Source of the DNA: Heterobasidion occidentale | Lineage: Eukaryota; Basidiomycota; Agaricomycetes; Russulales; Bondarzewiaceae | Direction of reading: 5' to 3' | DNA length: 50,209 bases | Assembly (NCBI GenBank): GCA_039111635.1 | Contig: JBCAQO010000037.1 | Span: 1 to 50,209, forward strand | In this document: positions 20,923 to 30,588 of the stretch, piece after piece | How the letters are laid out: each line of letters begins with the position of its first letter | Numbering within the stretch: the first letter of the stretch is position 1 | Notes under the pieces: model-generated | Databases searched by the model: none | What the model saw: only the letters and a program-made list of their open reading frames with translations | Told to the model about the DNA's origin: nothing | Translations under genes and position numbers: made by a program

Positions 20923-21502
20923 TGTTACGAACTGCCCGTTCAGTAACCCAAGAGTAATAGGTTCTTCCCTAGGTCGCACAATGGACTGAGTGGTGGACGA
21001 AGTCTCGACTATATTTGGCGTTGATATAGGAGGGAATAGTAATTGGTTCGTATTCGAGGATACGAATAAACGAAGAGAATAGACTGAAGATCCTCAGCTT
21101 ATTCTATGGGCCTTATATACTGTATAGGGTATAGGGTAAGAGTCCGTGTGCTTCTCTAGGTTTCCATCCTAGGAGAGCTGTGGCCGCCGTCTCTCTCAGC
21201 CGGTGCCTACTCTTGTACTTCTCCAGTCGCACTGATCCATCATGGTGCGACGAGGTGCTTACCCGTAAGCCCTAAGCCCATGGCTTGTGAATACGCCCCT
21301 TTATTACTGTGTGAACTCTGTGAGCCCCGTGTCCCTCTCATATAGCCTCTACTGATGTCTTGAAGAACCATCGGTCTTGTCGGCTCCTAAGGACATGCCG
21401 AATACCTTGGTGTATGCTCCGTAGTGGAGCCGCCTAGCATGTGATGCTTGATCCATCGGTTAGACACGGCCACGAAGGGCCCCGATCGGTCAAGTCATAA
21501 CA
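20923..21502 (-). repeat. 5' LTR of element D
   Basis: 580 bp, TGTTA..TAACA ends. Read on the minus strand it has a TATA-like box (GTATATAAGG, 21111-21120) and, about 30 nt downstream, CAGTCTATTCT (21086-21076), the predicted RNA 5' end that pairs with the primer site at 20910-20920. It differs from the 3' LTR by three C:G to T:A type changes. Confidence 0.95.
21076..21120 (-). promoter_or_regulatory. Core promoter and self-primer of element D
   Basis: Minus strand: TATA-like GTATATAAGG (21120-21111), then CAGTCTATTCT (21086-21076) about 30 nt downstream, where an RNA polymerase II start would be expected. The RNA would therefore begin with the sequence that pairs with the primer site. Confidence 0.6.
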
Positions 21503-21507
21503 GTGGG
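21503..21507. repeat. Target site duplication of element D, right
   Basis: gtggg, identical to 10729-10733; five bases is the usual size for Ty3/Gypsy integrases. Confidence 0.92.
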
Positions 21508-22176
21508 GTCTAAAATACGATTCGCTTCAACTCGACACTGAGTTGAACAGATTGTACCGTCAGTCCTCTTTCTCTCCTTCTAGGTTTCAGGTGCAGAATC
21601 CTCAAACCCCTTGATGCAGTTCGTCAAGACTGGCTTTGGTCGTTCAATAGTGAACAATGGATTCTACTCCCTGCATTCAACGTGCTCCGGAGAATTTCGT
21701 CGCATTACGGCAGACACTCAAGTCTACCAAAAAACGCTGATAAACTACCTCTTGAAGATGTATGTTATTCATTTCTAGATCACCAATATCTCACCAATAT
21801 CATGAAACAGATTTATGGCCCGGCTAAAACTTTTGAATATCGACTGGTGCCACTCCGTAGTAACCTCCTCTTTATCTGTACGTTGGGCCTACCTCTCGAA
21901 CTAAGACTACACCCTCTCATCATTTGTATCCCTTTGACACCTTACCGACACTGGTTTTGCGTGTGAAGCCACACTTTGTTATCTGTGATGCTGGTCAAAA
22001 GCTAGCCCATACATTACAGAGTGCTATGCCTCCCATTGTGTCCTCTATCTATGGCATCGACAAAATCTTGGCCCAGGGCATGCTCAATATAGTTTTGGAA
22101 TCCTGCATGCTTTAGGGTAGTCAATGACCACCTCCCAGGTTTGCATTAGCACCACACACGCCTCCACGCATGCCCG
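21508..22176 (+). other. Region right of element D with a weak gene remnant
   Basis: An open stretch at about 21600-21870 on the plus strand reads LWSFNSEQWILLPAFNVLRR and continues to KQIYGPAKTFEYRLV. It looks protein-like but matches no family I recognise and has no proper start or end. The DNA left of element D (10521-10733) was continuous with it before the insertion. Nothing else is visible here. Confidence 0.3.
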
Positions 22177-22412
22177 TTACGACCATGGCTTCTGGAACAC
22201 CTGTCTCCTGTAATGGGCCATGTTTTTACAGTAGGTACAAATGGTAGGTCCATCGTTGTAGCTGTTGCAAGGCCAGCTCCCTTCTCTGTCGTTTTTGCCC
22301 TCGCGGCTCCACTGACCTGGACACTTGTGACGAATTTCTGAGCCATGATGGCACCGATGGTGGAGAAGGCAGCCCACAACATGAAAGATATCACAAGAAT
22401 GTTGTTCAGCAT
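22177..22412 (-). pseudogene. Small secreted cysteine-containing protein relic, copy 1
   Basis: ATG 22412 opens a signal-peptide-like N-terminus (MLNNILVISFMLWAAFSTIG, then AIMAQKFVTS). After a change of frame the C-terminal part reads GSWPCNSYNDGPTICTYCKN. The same two modules in the same order occur in the neighbouring copy at 22736-22915, which supports a real small secreted protein family. The frame break between the modules (near 22300) makes it a pseudogene, unless a very short intron was missed. Function unknown. Confidence 0.45.
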
Positions 22413-22735
22413 ATAGGGAAATGGCTAGTGACATGCATAGCACAGGCAGAGAAGCGGAGGTGGACGCCTGATGATAGTGACGACAATCAGGTGGAAGGGT
22501 ATGCTCAAAACAGTCTCTTGAAGAGACGACAGACTGCGTACTAGTTAATCATGTTAGACCATCTTCTTCATTGAAATAATTGTGTATCACTGTTTCATTA
22601 TTGATGTTGTCCAGATCATTAGTGCCACCCGGCAATGCCTTTTCTTTCATCTGCCACAGAACATTTGCGCCATCACAGTATCATTGCCCTGCAAGTCTCC
22701 ATGTACGTTTGTCGCAACAAAGCCTCCAAAAATGC

Positions 22736-22915
22736 CTATCTGCTGTGAGGGGCCGTACTTCTACAGCCAGTACTAATGGTCATGTCTTCGTTGTGATCGT
22801 TGCAAGGGTGTTTACCAACTCAGATAACTGTGACAAATTTCTGAGCTCCAATAGCACTAATGGCGGCCAAGACGGACCTCAGTATGAGGTGCATCGCAAG
22901 TATTAAAATCAGCAT
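22736..22915 (-). pseudogene. Small secreted cysteine-containing protein relic, copy 2
   Basis: ATG 22915 starts a hydrophobic leader (MLILILAMHLILRSVLAAIS) followed by AIGAQKFVTVI, then an in-frame TGA, then GKHPCNDHNEDMTISTGC in the same frame and a TAG at 22738-22736. Leader end (QKFVT) and core (PCN..N..TI.T.C) align with copy 1 without gaps. A decayed tandem paralogue. Confidence 0.45.
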
Positions 22916-23586
22916 ATAATGGTGTGGTCATTGTTGTGCATGCAGATGGTAAAGCACGGAGGGAATGGGCGTTCAGTGACAGATAGGAGATTATGCTGAG
23001 AATACTTGCGCCGGAAAGAGGTGGAGGATTGTGTATCAGTAGAATGTATATACGAGGGCGATCCCACACCTCCTGCCGCCTGCTACAACATCTTGTCCTG
23101 CGCGATGGCACTGGTGAGTAAAAGCAAGACTTAAGATTGTACTGGCCATAGGACATCAGGAAAACGTCAAAATACTTTTTGAAACTTACAAGGCTTGGGC
23201 AAGGCTGTAAGTCTCGGAAAGTGTGCCAAAGCTTTTGAGAAGATCCTACTTACCTAGGCAGATTCCCCTATTAGAAAAGTGCTATAAGTCAATCAAAAAT
23301 GCGATTTTACCTGTATTAAGTTGATTGTCTTAGAAAAGTGCCTTGACTGTCCGGAGCTGTGTCGAGTATTCAGTTGTAGGTAAGGTACACAAGATGCTTC
23401 TGACTCACAAGTATCGGACTGTGAATTCTCGAGGCAAAGAGATTGAACAATTGCCAAGATAATTGCTTGATATGGACGGAATCATGCTATAGTAAAAGTA
23501 CAGATACGTAGCGAGAACACAACATGTAACATAGGAGGGGGTTGTATTGACCCAGGGATCTAGCACTAAACTTCGTCTTCATCGAC
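22916..23586. other. Intergenic region upstream of the secreted-protein relics
   Basis: About 670 bp. Minus-strand TATA-like sequence near 23044-23054 (TATATACATTC) would suit a promoter of the 22915 relic. No supported coding region. Confidence 0.35.
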
Positions 23587-24491
23587 TTACACATCTTCAG
23601 TGTTCTCATCAACATTGTTGGCATCGGTCTTCTCGCCGTCCTCGTCAACATTGTCAAACTCCTCCATCCCGCCTTCGCCCACTCCGATGTTCCCGACACC
23701 ATCATCACTGGCGTCTTCCTCGCTAACGTCATCTTCATCCTGGGTTGTGTCGACGATTGATGCACGGGCGGACGGGGCGGATGCAGTACCTTCAACAGCT
23801 TCATTCACTGTGTGTCCCTTACGGGATTGTTTGTACCTTGATGCGCGCGCGAGAATCCTCTTCCACCCAGGGGCCTCGATTTGCTGGATTGACAATGAAT
23901 AGTCAAGCGTGGAATCCCCCCAATTCTCCTCCGAGAAGCTTGAATCACCCTTCTTTTGATGTTTGAGCCGATCTCCAGTGGCCCACATCTTGAATTCACG
24001 CTCGCCCTGTAATATACAATCAGATCTGTGCTAATGATGATCAGTGTGCGATGTACTACAGCTGCCGCGAGGGATAATGCCCCAACGGGCGGCTCTACAC
24101 ATTTGAACTCTTCTGCAATGTTTGTGGTAGTGGTTAGATGGTATGCGAATATTTGGCAGACCAGCGGAGATTCAAATGCTCCTTTGCTTATCTAAGAGCA
24201 GGTGTTAATAGCAAAACTTGAAAACATGCATGAACATACCACATTGATAGGATCTGTATCATCGACGAAGTTCCATAGGAAGGGAATCTTCTTGTTGTGG
24301 GCGATGGCCCACCTCGCATACTCCGCTCTCTCGCCCCTGTCTTCATATACCTGATCACCACTCCAGAATGCGCCATCGCCGGACTTGTTGTCGAGGTTAC
24401 GGTAGACTGGATCACCGTTCCAGAAGGAGTTGATGGCTTGCAGCGCAGCAATCGTGAACCCATTGCGCCATTCGTAGATACGTTGCATAGC
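23587..24491 (-). CDS. 3' exons of a multi-exon mushroom gene of unknown function, split by element A
   Basis: Exons on the minus strand are 24491-24240, 24191-about 24061 and 24006-23587, with short introns (GTATGT..TTAG, GTAGTA..ACAG) and a TAA at 23587. The products read MQRIYEWRNGFTIAALQAIN, FWSGDQVYEDRGERAEYAR, then PPVGALSLAAAAGEREFKMW, W..ILARASRYKQSRKG and a long acidic C-terminus (QDEDDVSEEDASDDG). The exons have no stops. Together with 34940-36453 they form one gene before element A inserted. I recall similar proteins as repeated families in Agaricomycetes, possibly with a DUF6698-like C-terminus, but am not sure of that domain. Confidence 0.55.
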
Positions 24492-24537
24492 CTACATGAT
24501 TGGAGATTAGTGTAGAATGAAAATGAAATGATGACTG

Positions 24538-24542
24538 ACTAG
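24538..24542. repeat. Target site duplication of element A, left
   Basis: actag, exact match to 34935-34939. Confidence 0.93.
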
Positions 24543-25375
24543 TGTTAGGACCGCGTCCTAACACGTGCTTCGCACGTGAGTGGATGGGCTGGTCAAGTGC
24601 TTCGGACTTGTTGCAGACTCGGACCGCTTTCTATGACTCCTTACCATTTACATGCTAACGCATGAACGCTGACTCCGGGTTCCTGATTCTTGATGTGGAC
24701 AGACATTGGTTCCTGACCCCCGTTCCTGGTTCTTGATCGATCAAAGATGTGGATGGACATTAGTGATTCGGATTACTATATTTGGCTACATGGCAGGTCG
24801 ATGAGGCATTCTAGCTTACGGATCTCGATCGTTGACTTCGGTACCTGAGAAGCGCACGGACCAGATCTTGATCCTGCCCTAGACACTTCTGTACGTAAAT
24901 AGCCGAGATGAGCTTCTAAGAAGCTCAGCTCGTTCACCTGTAATACACTCGATCTCTGCACTGCACCCGGCGTCTGGCTACCTTCTTAGCCCACGCTTCG
25001 TGATCTCTGTCAGATCTGAGAAACTCTTTGCACGGTCTGACGAAGCACTGGACTCGTCTCCCTTCCCTCCCCTCCCTCTACTCATCCGCTTCTATACCGG
25101 CTAGCTGCCTACCGTGTTCTCAGTTGGACACCCCCTCGTGTCATCTGTTGGACAGGAGAAGATCATCCGGTTCCTCCTCATCATCGAGAAGACCTCGAAG
25201 ATCACCTTCTCAATCTCTTCGAGAACAAAGCCGACAGCGACCCCGAGTTCCTCGAAAGAGCCCAAGACGATCCATCGTCTTCATCCATTGGAGTCTACGA
25301 CTATACGAACCAGTGGAGGTTTAGCCTAGGGACCCCTTCGTGCATCGGTGCACGTGATAGGTCTCCGACCTAACA
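24543..25375 (+). repeat. 5' LTR of element A (833 bp)
   Basis: Starts TGTTAGGACCGCGTCC and ends GACCTAACA. Contains a TATA-like GTAAATA (24895-24901), a hairpin GAGCTTC-TAA-GAAGCTC (24910-24926) and the self-primer AGCTCGTTCA (24927-24936). Two single-base deletions (near 25103 and 25264) shift the LTR-encoded frame that is intact in the 3' LTR. Confidence 0.96.
24895..24936 (+). promoter_or_regulatory. Core promoter and self-primer of element A
   Basis: TATA-like GTAAATA at 24895-24901, a 7-bp hairpin at 24910-24926, and AGCTCGTTCA at 24927-24936 about 30 nt after the TATA-like box. The last is the reverse complement of the primer-binding site at 25378-25387. Confidence 0.55.
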
Positions 25376-25388
25376 CTTGAACGAGCTC
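25376..25388 (+). other. Self-complementary primer-binding site of element A
   Basis: After the LTR end come CT and then TGAACGAGCT (25378-25387), the exact 10-nt reverse complement of AGCTCGTTCA in R (24927-24936, and the same in the 3' LTR). Element C has the same site at 39270-39279. No tRNA-type site is present. Confidence 0.75.
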
Positions 25389-26402
25389 TTTTATCCCTAC
25401 TCTATTCAAGCTGGATCCCCAGCAGCGACAGCTCTTTCTCTCATCCGTCAACAACATTTTAGCAATCGCCAACAGGGTAAACCTAACGGCAACCCCAGCA
25501 GCGAATCCTCAAGTTAGAATAAACAACCCCGGAGCTATAGAGGTCGCAAGACACCGGAACCCAGGAAAGGTTTATTCAGGAATAGCCACACTCAGGCTAC
25601 AACAAGCACCCGAAATATTTATAGACCTCCTTAAAACTGGATATAGATTTTCCGGGATTTGCTTCGTCAACGAACCAAAGACACCGTTCACCCTCACGGA
25701 CAACGGAGAGCCCGACGTCATCAGAGCAAGGAACTGTGTCGAGATACACGACGGAAGACCAGACGATTTCCCCATCGCCGTTATCCCCGATCTCAGAAGA
25801 ACCATCGCAAGGAATATCGACACAGACGGAATCAGAGCGGAACTCGTCAAGACAAAGGAGAACAGAGACCACGTCTCAATCCTCATCCACTGGACCTTCT
25901 CCTCAACCTAGGAAGACACACTGGAAGCTCCTAACTCCCCACCAGTCCGAACAGAAATTGAAGGGATCGTTTTTGTTGTCAGAAGAGGAGAGTTCGCCCA
26001 CAAAACTTATCATCTCAGGACCCTCATCTCGGGACACACATTCTCCGAGATCATCCAGCTCATCGACCAAATTGATATTTCCGTCAACGAAATTATCAAA
26101 AGGGACCCAGACTTACAGGAAGCACTACAGGCAGGAAGAAGACAGGCAGTACCCTTCTTCTTCAAAGAATAAAGAACAACGGACGAAGTCGCAGCGGGAT
26201 ATCCTCCCGGCTACAGAACAGACCCAGCAGAAGTCTACGGAGATTTACCCGAAGACGTCGACAAGGACCAACTTTATTACGACGAAGGGAAAGAACACTT
26301 CTACTATGCGGGATTCCTCACCGGATTCTTCAAAGACCAAGGAAAGAGCGAATACGAATACGCAGCTTGGGAGGAGAGACCGTCCCCGCACGACCCGACC
26401 TA
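25381..26402 (+). CDS. AUG-less leader ORF (ORF0) of element A
   Basis: Frame 1 opens right after a TGA that is part of the primer site and runs 176 codons (25381-25908) with no stop and no ATG. The translation looks like real protein: SSFIPTLFKLDPQQRQLFLS, INNPGAIEVARHRNPGKVYS, FSGICFVNEPKTPFTLTDN, DDFPIAVIPDLRRTIARNID. After a TAG (25909-25911) the same frame continues 86 codons (HTFSEIIQLIDQIDISVNEI) to a TAA (26170-26172), then another 77 codons rich in Tyr, Phe and Glu (GKEHFYYAGFLTGFFKDQ). Gag takes over in frame 3 near 26403. Both stops and the frame change are also in copy B. No domain is recognised. Splicing, readthrough, non-AUG initiation or an ancestral defect are all possible. 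Confidence 0.5.
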
Positions 26403-27717
26403 CACCTTGTTAAGATCGAGGACTACATCGCGAGAAAGACCTTCGACAAGCCTGAATCACCGACAAATAGGCATCGTGACTCGCCAAGACCGCACATACA
26501 TACTCTACCCAGAGAAACAGCCAGTGGAAGTCGAATCTCTAGAAGAAACACGCCCGCTGCATCCCCTTTACAAGAAACCACTCCCCAAGAAGACTTCCGA
26601 GCCCCAACACCGGAGTTTGTCCCCGAACCGGAGTATTTTGAAGCACCAAGTGGAAATCCGGAACCACCTGACGATCCAGAGCCCCCGCCCGATACAATGT
26701 CGGCAGATACTGGAGGTAATGAGTCCAAGGGACCAGCTATGGCCAAACCCACCACCTTCAATGGAAACAGAAAACGAACCAAGCAATTCCTCCACGAAAT
26801 CAATTTAATGTTCCTGGCTAGGAAGAAGGATTATGCGAACGAATTCGCCAAAATCGATTACGCTCTATCGTATATGAAGGAAGGCTCGGCAGGGATATGG
26901 GCAAGAAACTTTACTCAGGCCAGGAACACGCTGAAGGATTGGAACAGATATACTTGGGCAGATACGGTCGGCTTCACATCCGTCCGCAAAAAGATAGCCA
27001 CCGACTTCGAGGAGTTCAACAAAGAAGCCGATGCTCGCGACAAACTGGCCCGAGTCAATCAAGGAAAAGAATCATTTAACACCTACCTTCAGCTGTTTGA
27101 ACAGCTCGCAGCACTTGCTGGTGTAGACGGAGAAAACCAAGAAAACCCATTTCCTGCGAGGACTCAAGTGGGAGTTGGCAAAAGGAATTTATGAAGATCC
27201 CTCTGCAGACGGGACATGGGAAGAACTAATCGAGAAGGCCAAAAACACGAAAGAATGCGCATTGCAAGGGACCGAGCATACGACCTCCGAAAAGGAAAAT
27301 TCCAAATCTACACTCCGCGTACCTTTTACGACGAGAGGGCGCCCCCAAGGCACGATAGGGAGCCCCAATACGAACCTATGGATGTAGATGCAGCGGAAAT
27401 GGAGGCCGACGCTGTCCGAACTCGCTTCAAGAAGCTTAACCCCGGCAGAGAGAGATCGACTTGCCAAAGAAGGCAAGTGCTTCTTTTGCAAGAAGCCCGG
27501 GCATATGGCGCGCAAACTGTCCTTCTCGACCCAAGAGAAGATTCCAACCCCTCGTCGCAGACCAGTGCGCGAAGCAGAAATGGACGAAGGACAATTCGAC
27601 GATGAAGACGTCGAAGAAGGAAAAAACAGAGTCAACCACATCCCGCAGATGATGATGGGACTCAGCATGGAAGAAATCGAGGAAGTTCGAGCCTTTAGCG
27701 ACTCGAAGAATTTTTAA
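26403..27717 (+). pseudogene. gag: Gag of element A, frameshifted
   Basis: Gag starts at ATG 26697 (MSADTGGNESKGP), although its frame is open upstream from 26367. The gag core covers KPTTFNGNRKRTKQFLHEI through NQGKESFNTYLQLFEQLA. Near 27155 a single-base shift moves the rest (WELAKGIYEDPSADGTWEEL, 27175 on) into another frame; more shifts follow near 27240 and 27400. The zinc knuckle CFFCKKPGHMAR (27479-27514) loses its last Cys because of one extra A near 27516. The end (GLSMEEIEEVRAFSDSKNF) is acidic. The parts are unmistakable, but no full-length Gag can be made without several recodings. Confidence 0.8.
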
Positions 27718-27740
27718 GGCCTCTCCCATCGGCAGCGGAT

Positions 27741-29102
27741 GTGGAGAGTAGGATTCTTGCAGGAAATCGGTACGCTCCTCTGGCCAGTAAAGATGCTGAC
27801 CAAGAGCATGGACATCCAGATGTATTGTATCTTTCAGAAATGAAATCACATGGTGCACCATCACTCCGACTCGAGACAATGCTCATAGGCAAGAATAGAA
27901 AAGCTGCTACACAGGCACTAGTGGACAGTGGAGCCACCGGAATCTTCATGCACCCTCGCTTCGTAGAAGCACATCGAATCACTACACACAAAACCCCCAC
28001 CCCTATCCCAGTCAGTACGGTCCAGAACACCGAGTTCAAGGGAGGACCTATTACACGATTCGCCAACCTCAAACTACAGGTTCTAGGCGAAAAAGGGGGG
28101 TCGCATACAGAATCAGCAAGATTCTATATCGCGGAAATAGGAAAAGAAGACGTCATTTTAGGAACCGACTGGTTATTAGAACATAACCCAGAAGTCGACT
28201 GGCATGCCTACGGGCTACACTTTACCAGATGCCCGCCCTCCTGCCAAATAAAAGGAGGACCGGTAAAAGCTAGAAGAGCTACAAGAAAACCAGGACGTCC
28301 TAAATCAAGCATACGGCGCATGGAAACAGTACCGCAAACGGGCGACTACTCAATACCAGTGCAAAAGCCGGGAAAAGCAGTACCAGGCCGGAAAGTGGGA
28401 AACACCACAGTACCACATCCGCGGACAATACCTACAAGTCCGGAGTTCACAACTCGAAGGTTGAATGCTGAACGTCTGAAGGCCCGAACCAGAAATTATA
28501 AGGTTCCGACATGGGCTGAAGAAGACGTTCCGGAGGACGGTGACGGACTTCCGGCACTTCCCTCCAAGGATCTTGAAGAAGATGGAGTCTATCTTGTTAG
28601 ATGCCTGGATACGGGAACATTACAGGCACTGGAATTATACAACGACTCCGAAGAAGGCGTCGACATACATCGCGCCGAAACCACGGAACTTCCATATGCC
28701 AATACACCGGCTCAAGGAAGCAAACCTGTCAAAGCACCGACAGGAAAACAAACAAAGCACACCAACTCGCAAAGACTGGCAGAAGAAGCCGCCAAAGGGA
28801 AACCTGAACTATCCTTCGAAGAAATAGTGCCGAAGGAATACTGGAATTATAGGAAGGTTTTCGAAGGTCGACCAAAGGGACAGCTACCGCTCTCTCGACC
28901 TTGGGATCACAAGATAGAGATCAAGGAAGGAATGGATCACTCGCTCAAACCCAAGCTATACAGTCTTAGCCCTGGAGAGCAAGTGGAACTCAAGAAATTC
29001 ATAGACGAAAACCTCCAGAAAGGATTCATCAGAGAATCCAAATCGCACATGGCATCCCCATTCTTCTTCATCAAGAAAAAGAACGGAAACTACGACCAGT
29101 AA
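27741..29102 (+). pseudogene. pol: Pol of element A: protease and start of RT
   Basis: 453 codons. Retropepsin motif ALVDSGATGIFMHPRF with catalytic Asp near 27925, then VILGTDWLLEHNPEVDWHAY. A Lys/Pro-rich linker leads to EEIVPKEYWNYRKVFEGRPK and the RT N-terminus (LYSLSPGEQVELKKFIDENL, SPFFFIKKKNG). One missing base near 29090 ends this frame exactly at the conserved LRPVMDYR block, which resumes in the next frame. Confidence 0.85.
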
Positions 29103-29647
29103 TGGATTATCGCAAACTCAATGAAATAACAATCAAGAACAAGTACCCTTTGCCGATTATTCAAGAATTACTGGACCTTCTAGCCGAAGCCGTATACTTT
29201 TCACTAATGGATGTCGATACAGGATATAACAACGTACGCATGAAGGAAGGAAGCGAGAAACTAGCCGCGTTCGTCACCAATCTAGGAATGTACGAACCTC
29301 TGGTGATGTTCTTTGGATTAACCAACTCGCCGGCAACATTCCAAACTATGATGAACGCCCTCTTCAAAGACCTCATCTACGCCGGATTAGTGGCAATCTA
29401 TATGGACGACATCCTAGTATTCTCTAAAACGATGGACGATCACATCAAGACGGTTCGAAAGGTTTTACAGATCTTACAAGACAACGACCTGTACCTACAA
29501 CCCTCGAAGTGCCACTTCCACAAAAAGAAAATCGACTATCTCGGATATGTTATATCACACGGACATCTGGAAATGGACCCGATTAAAGTAGCCGGCATTA
29601 TGGACTGGCCGACCCCTGGAAAAGTCAAGAAGTGCAATCATTTTTAG
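29102..29647 (+). pseudogene. pol: Pol of element A: RT catalytic core
   Basis: Continues RT from MDYRKLNEITIKNKYPLPII. The catalytic box is IYMDDILVFSK (about 29395-29430), with FGLTNSPATFQTMMNALFKD before it and LGYVISHGHLEMDP after it. It ends by a frameshift near 29625, at the start of the conserved QSFLGFCNFYRRF block. Confidence 0.88.
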
Positions 29648-30588
29648 GGTTTTGCAACTTTTATCGCAGATTTATCAAAGATTACTCAAAGATAGCACGA
29701 CCGCTATTTGAGTTAACACAGAAGGAACGCACCTGGGATTGGACACCAGCATGCGAAGAAGCGTTTCAAACGCTAAAACGAATATTCACAGAATCTCCGG
29801 TGCTCGTTATGCCAGACACAAGGAATCCGTTTCGCATTGAATGCGACGCTTCCGACTTTGCCACCGGAGCAGTTTTATCACAAGTCGCCGAAGATGGAAA
29901 ATGGCACCCATGTGCTTATATTTCCAAGTCGCTCTCACCTACAGAACGCAACTACCCAATCTATGATAAAGAGTTGCTAGCAGTTGTTCGAGCTTTTGAA
30001 GCTTGGCGACACTATTTGGAGGGCGCCGACCACCCGGTAGACGTCTGGACGGACCACAAGAACCTCGAATGGTTCCGTTCAAGCCAGAAACTAAACCGTC
30101 GACAAGCACGATGGTCACTCTACCTCTCGCGTTTCGACTACAAGTTGACGCACAAGGCAGGAGTCACTAATAAATCCGACGGTCTGTCACGGCGTCCAGA
30201 CCATAAAAAGGGGGTGGAATTTGACAATTCAGGCGAAACACTCTTGGAGCCCAAACTTTTCAATAACACAGAAAATATCCGAAGACCTTTCGCAGAAATC
30301 AATGCCATTTATACAGACAACAGTTGGGACCCTCATCAAATACTTCACATTAGGGCAACTGGACGAGGAGGCGTTACCATAATAGATGAAGACCTCCGGA
30401 AACGAATCATTGAAGAAAACAGGAAAGACGAATGGCTATTAGAAACCTTAGCCAAGATTAAAACCTTAGGACCTCGAAACATGAAGAAAGGTTTACAAGA
30501 ATGGAACGAAGAAGAAGGATTGGTCCTTCATCGAGGAAAGATATATGTTCCTCGAACGAACAACTTCGTCAAGATATCATCAAACTAA
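29632..30588 (+). pseudogene. pol: Pol of element A: RT thumb/connection and RNase H
   Basis: QSFLGFCNFYRRFIKDYSK, then RNase H with ECDASDFATGAVLSQ, YDKELLAVVRAFEAWRHYLE and VWTDHKNLEWF (Asp, Glu and Asp of the active site present), then the linker KSDGLSRRPDHKKG. It ends with the integrase N-terminal approach (GLQEWNEEEGLVLHRGKIYV) and a frameshift near 30553. Confidence 0.88.

Larger units (their letters stand above)
10734..21502 (-). mobile_element. Complete Ty3/Gypsy chromovirus, element D (10.8 kb)
   Basis: LTRs 10734-11313 and 20923-21502 (580 bp each) differ at about three bases, all transitions, so the insertion is young. The 5-bp target duplication gtggg is present at 10729-10733 and 21503-21507. 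The coding strand is minus: 5' LTR at 20923-21502, self-complementary primer site, open leader, gag, pol (protease, RT, RNase H, integrase, chromodomain), two further ORFs, a 2.5 kb motif-rich non-coding tract, polypurine tract and 3' LTR. Gag and pol are unbroken, so this copy could be autonomous or a helper for broken relatives. Confidence 0.97.

Noticed and set aside
25378..25387. tRNA-type primer-binding site
   Set aside because: No TGG start and no match to a tRNA 3' end that I can recognise; the exact match to the element's own RNA start explains it better.
27326..28072. Overlapping minus-strand open frames
   Set aside because: Antisense to gag and protease of element A, with no start, motif or composition of their own.
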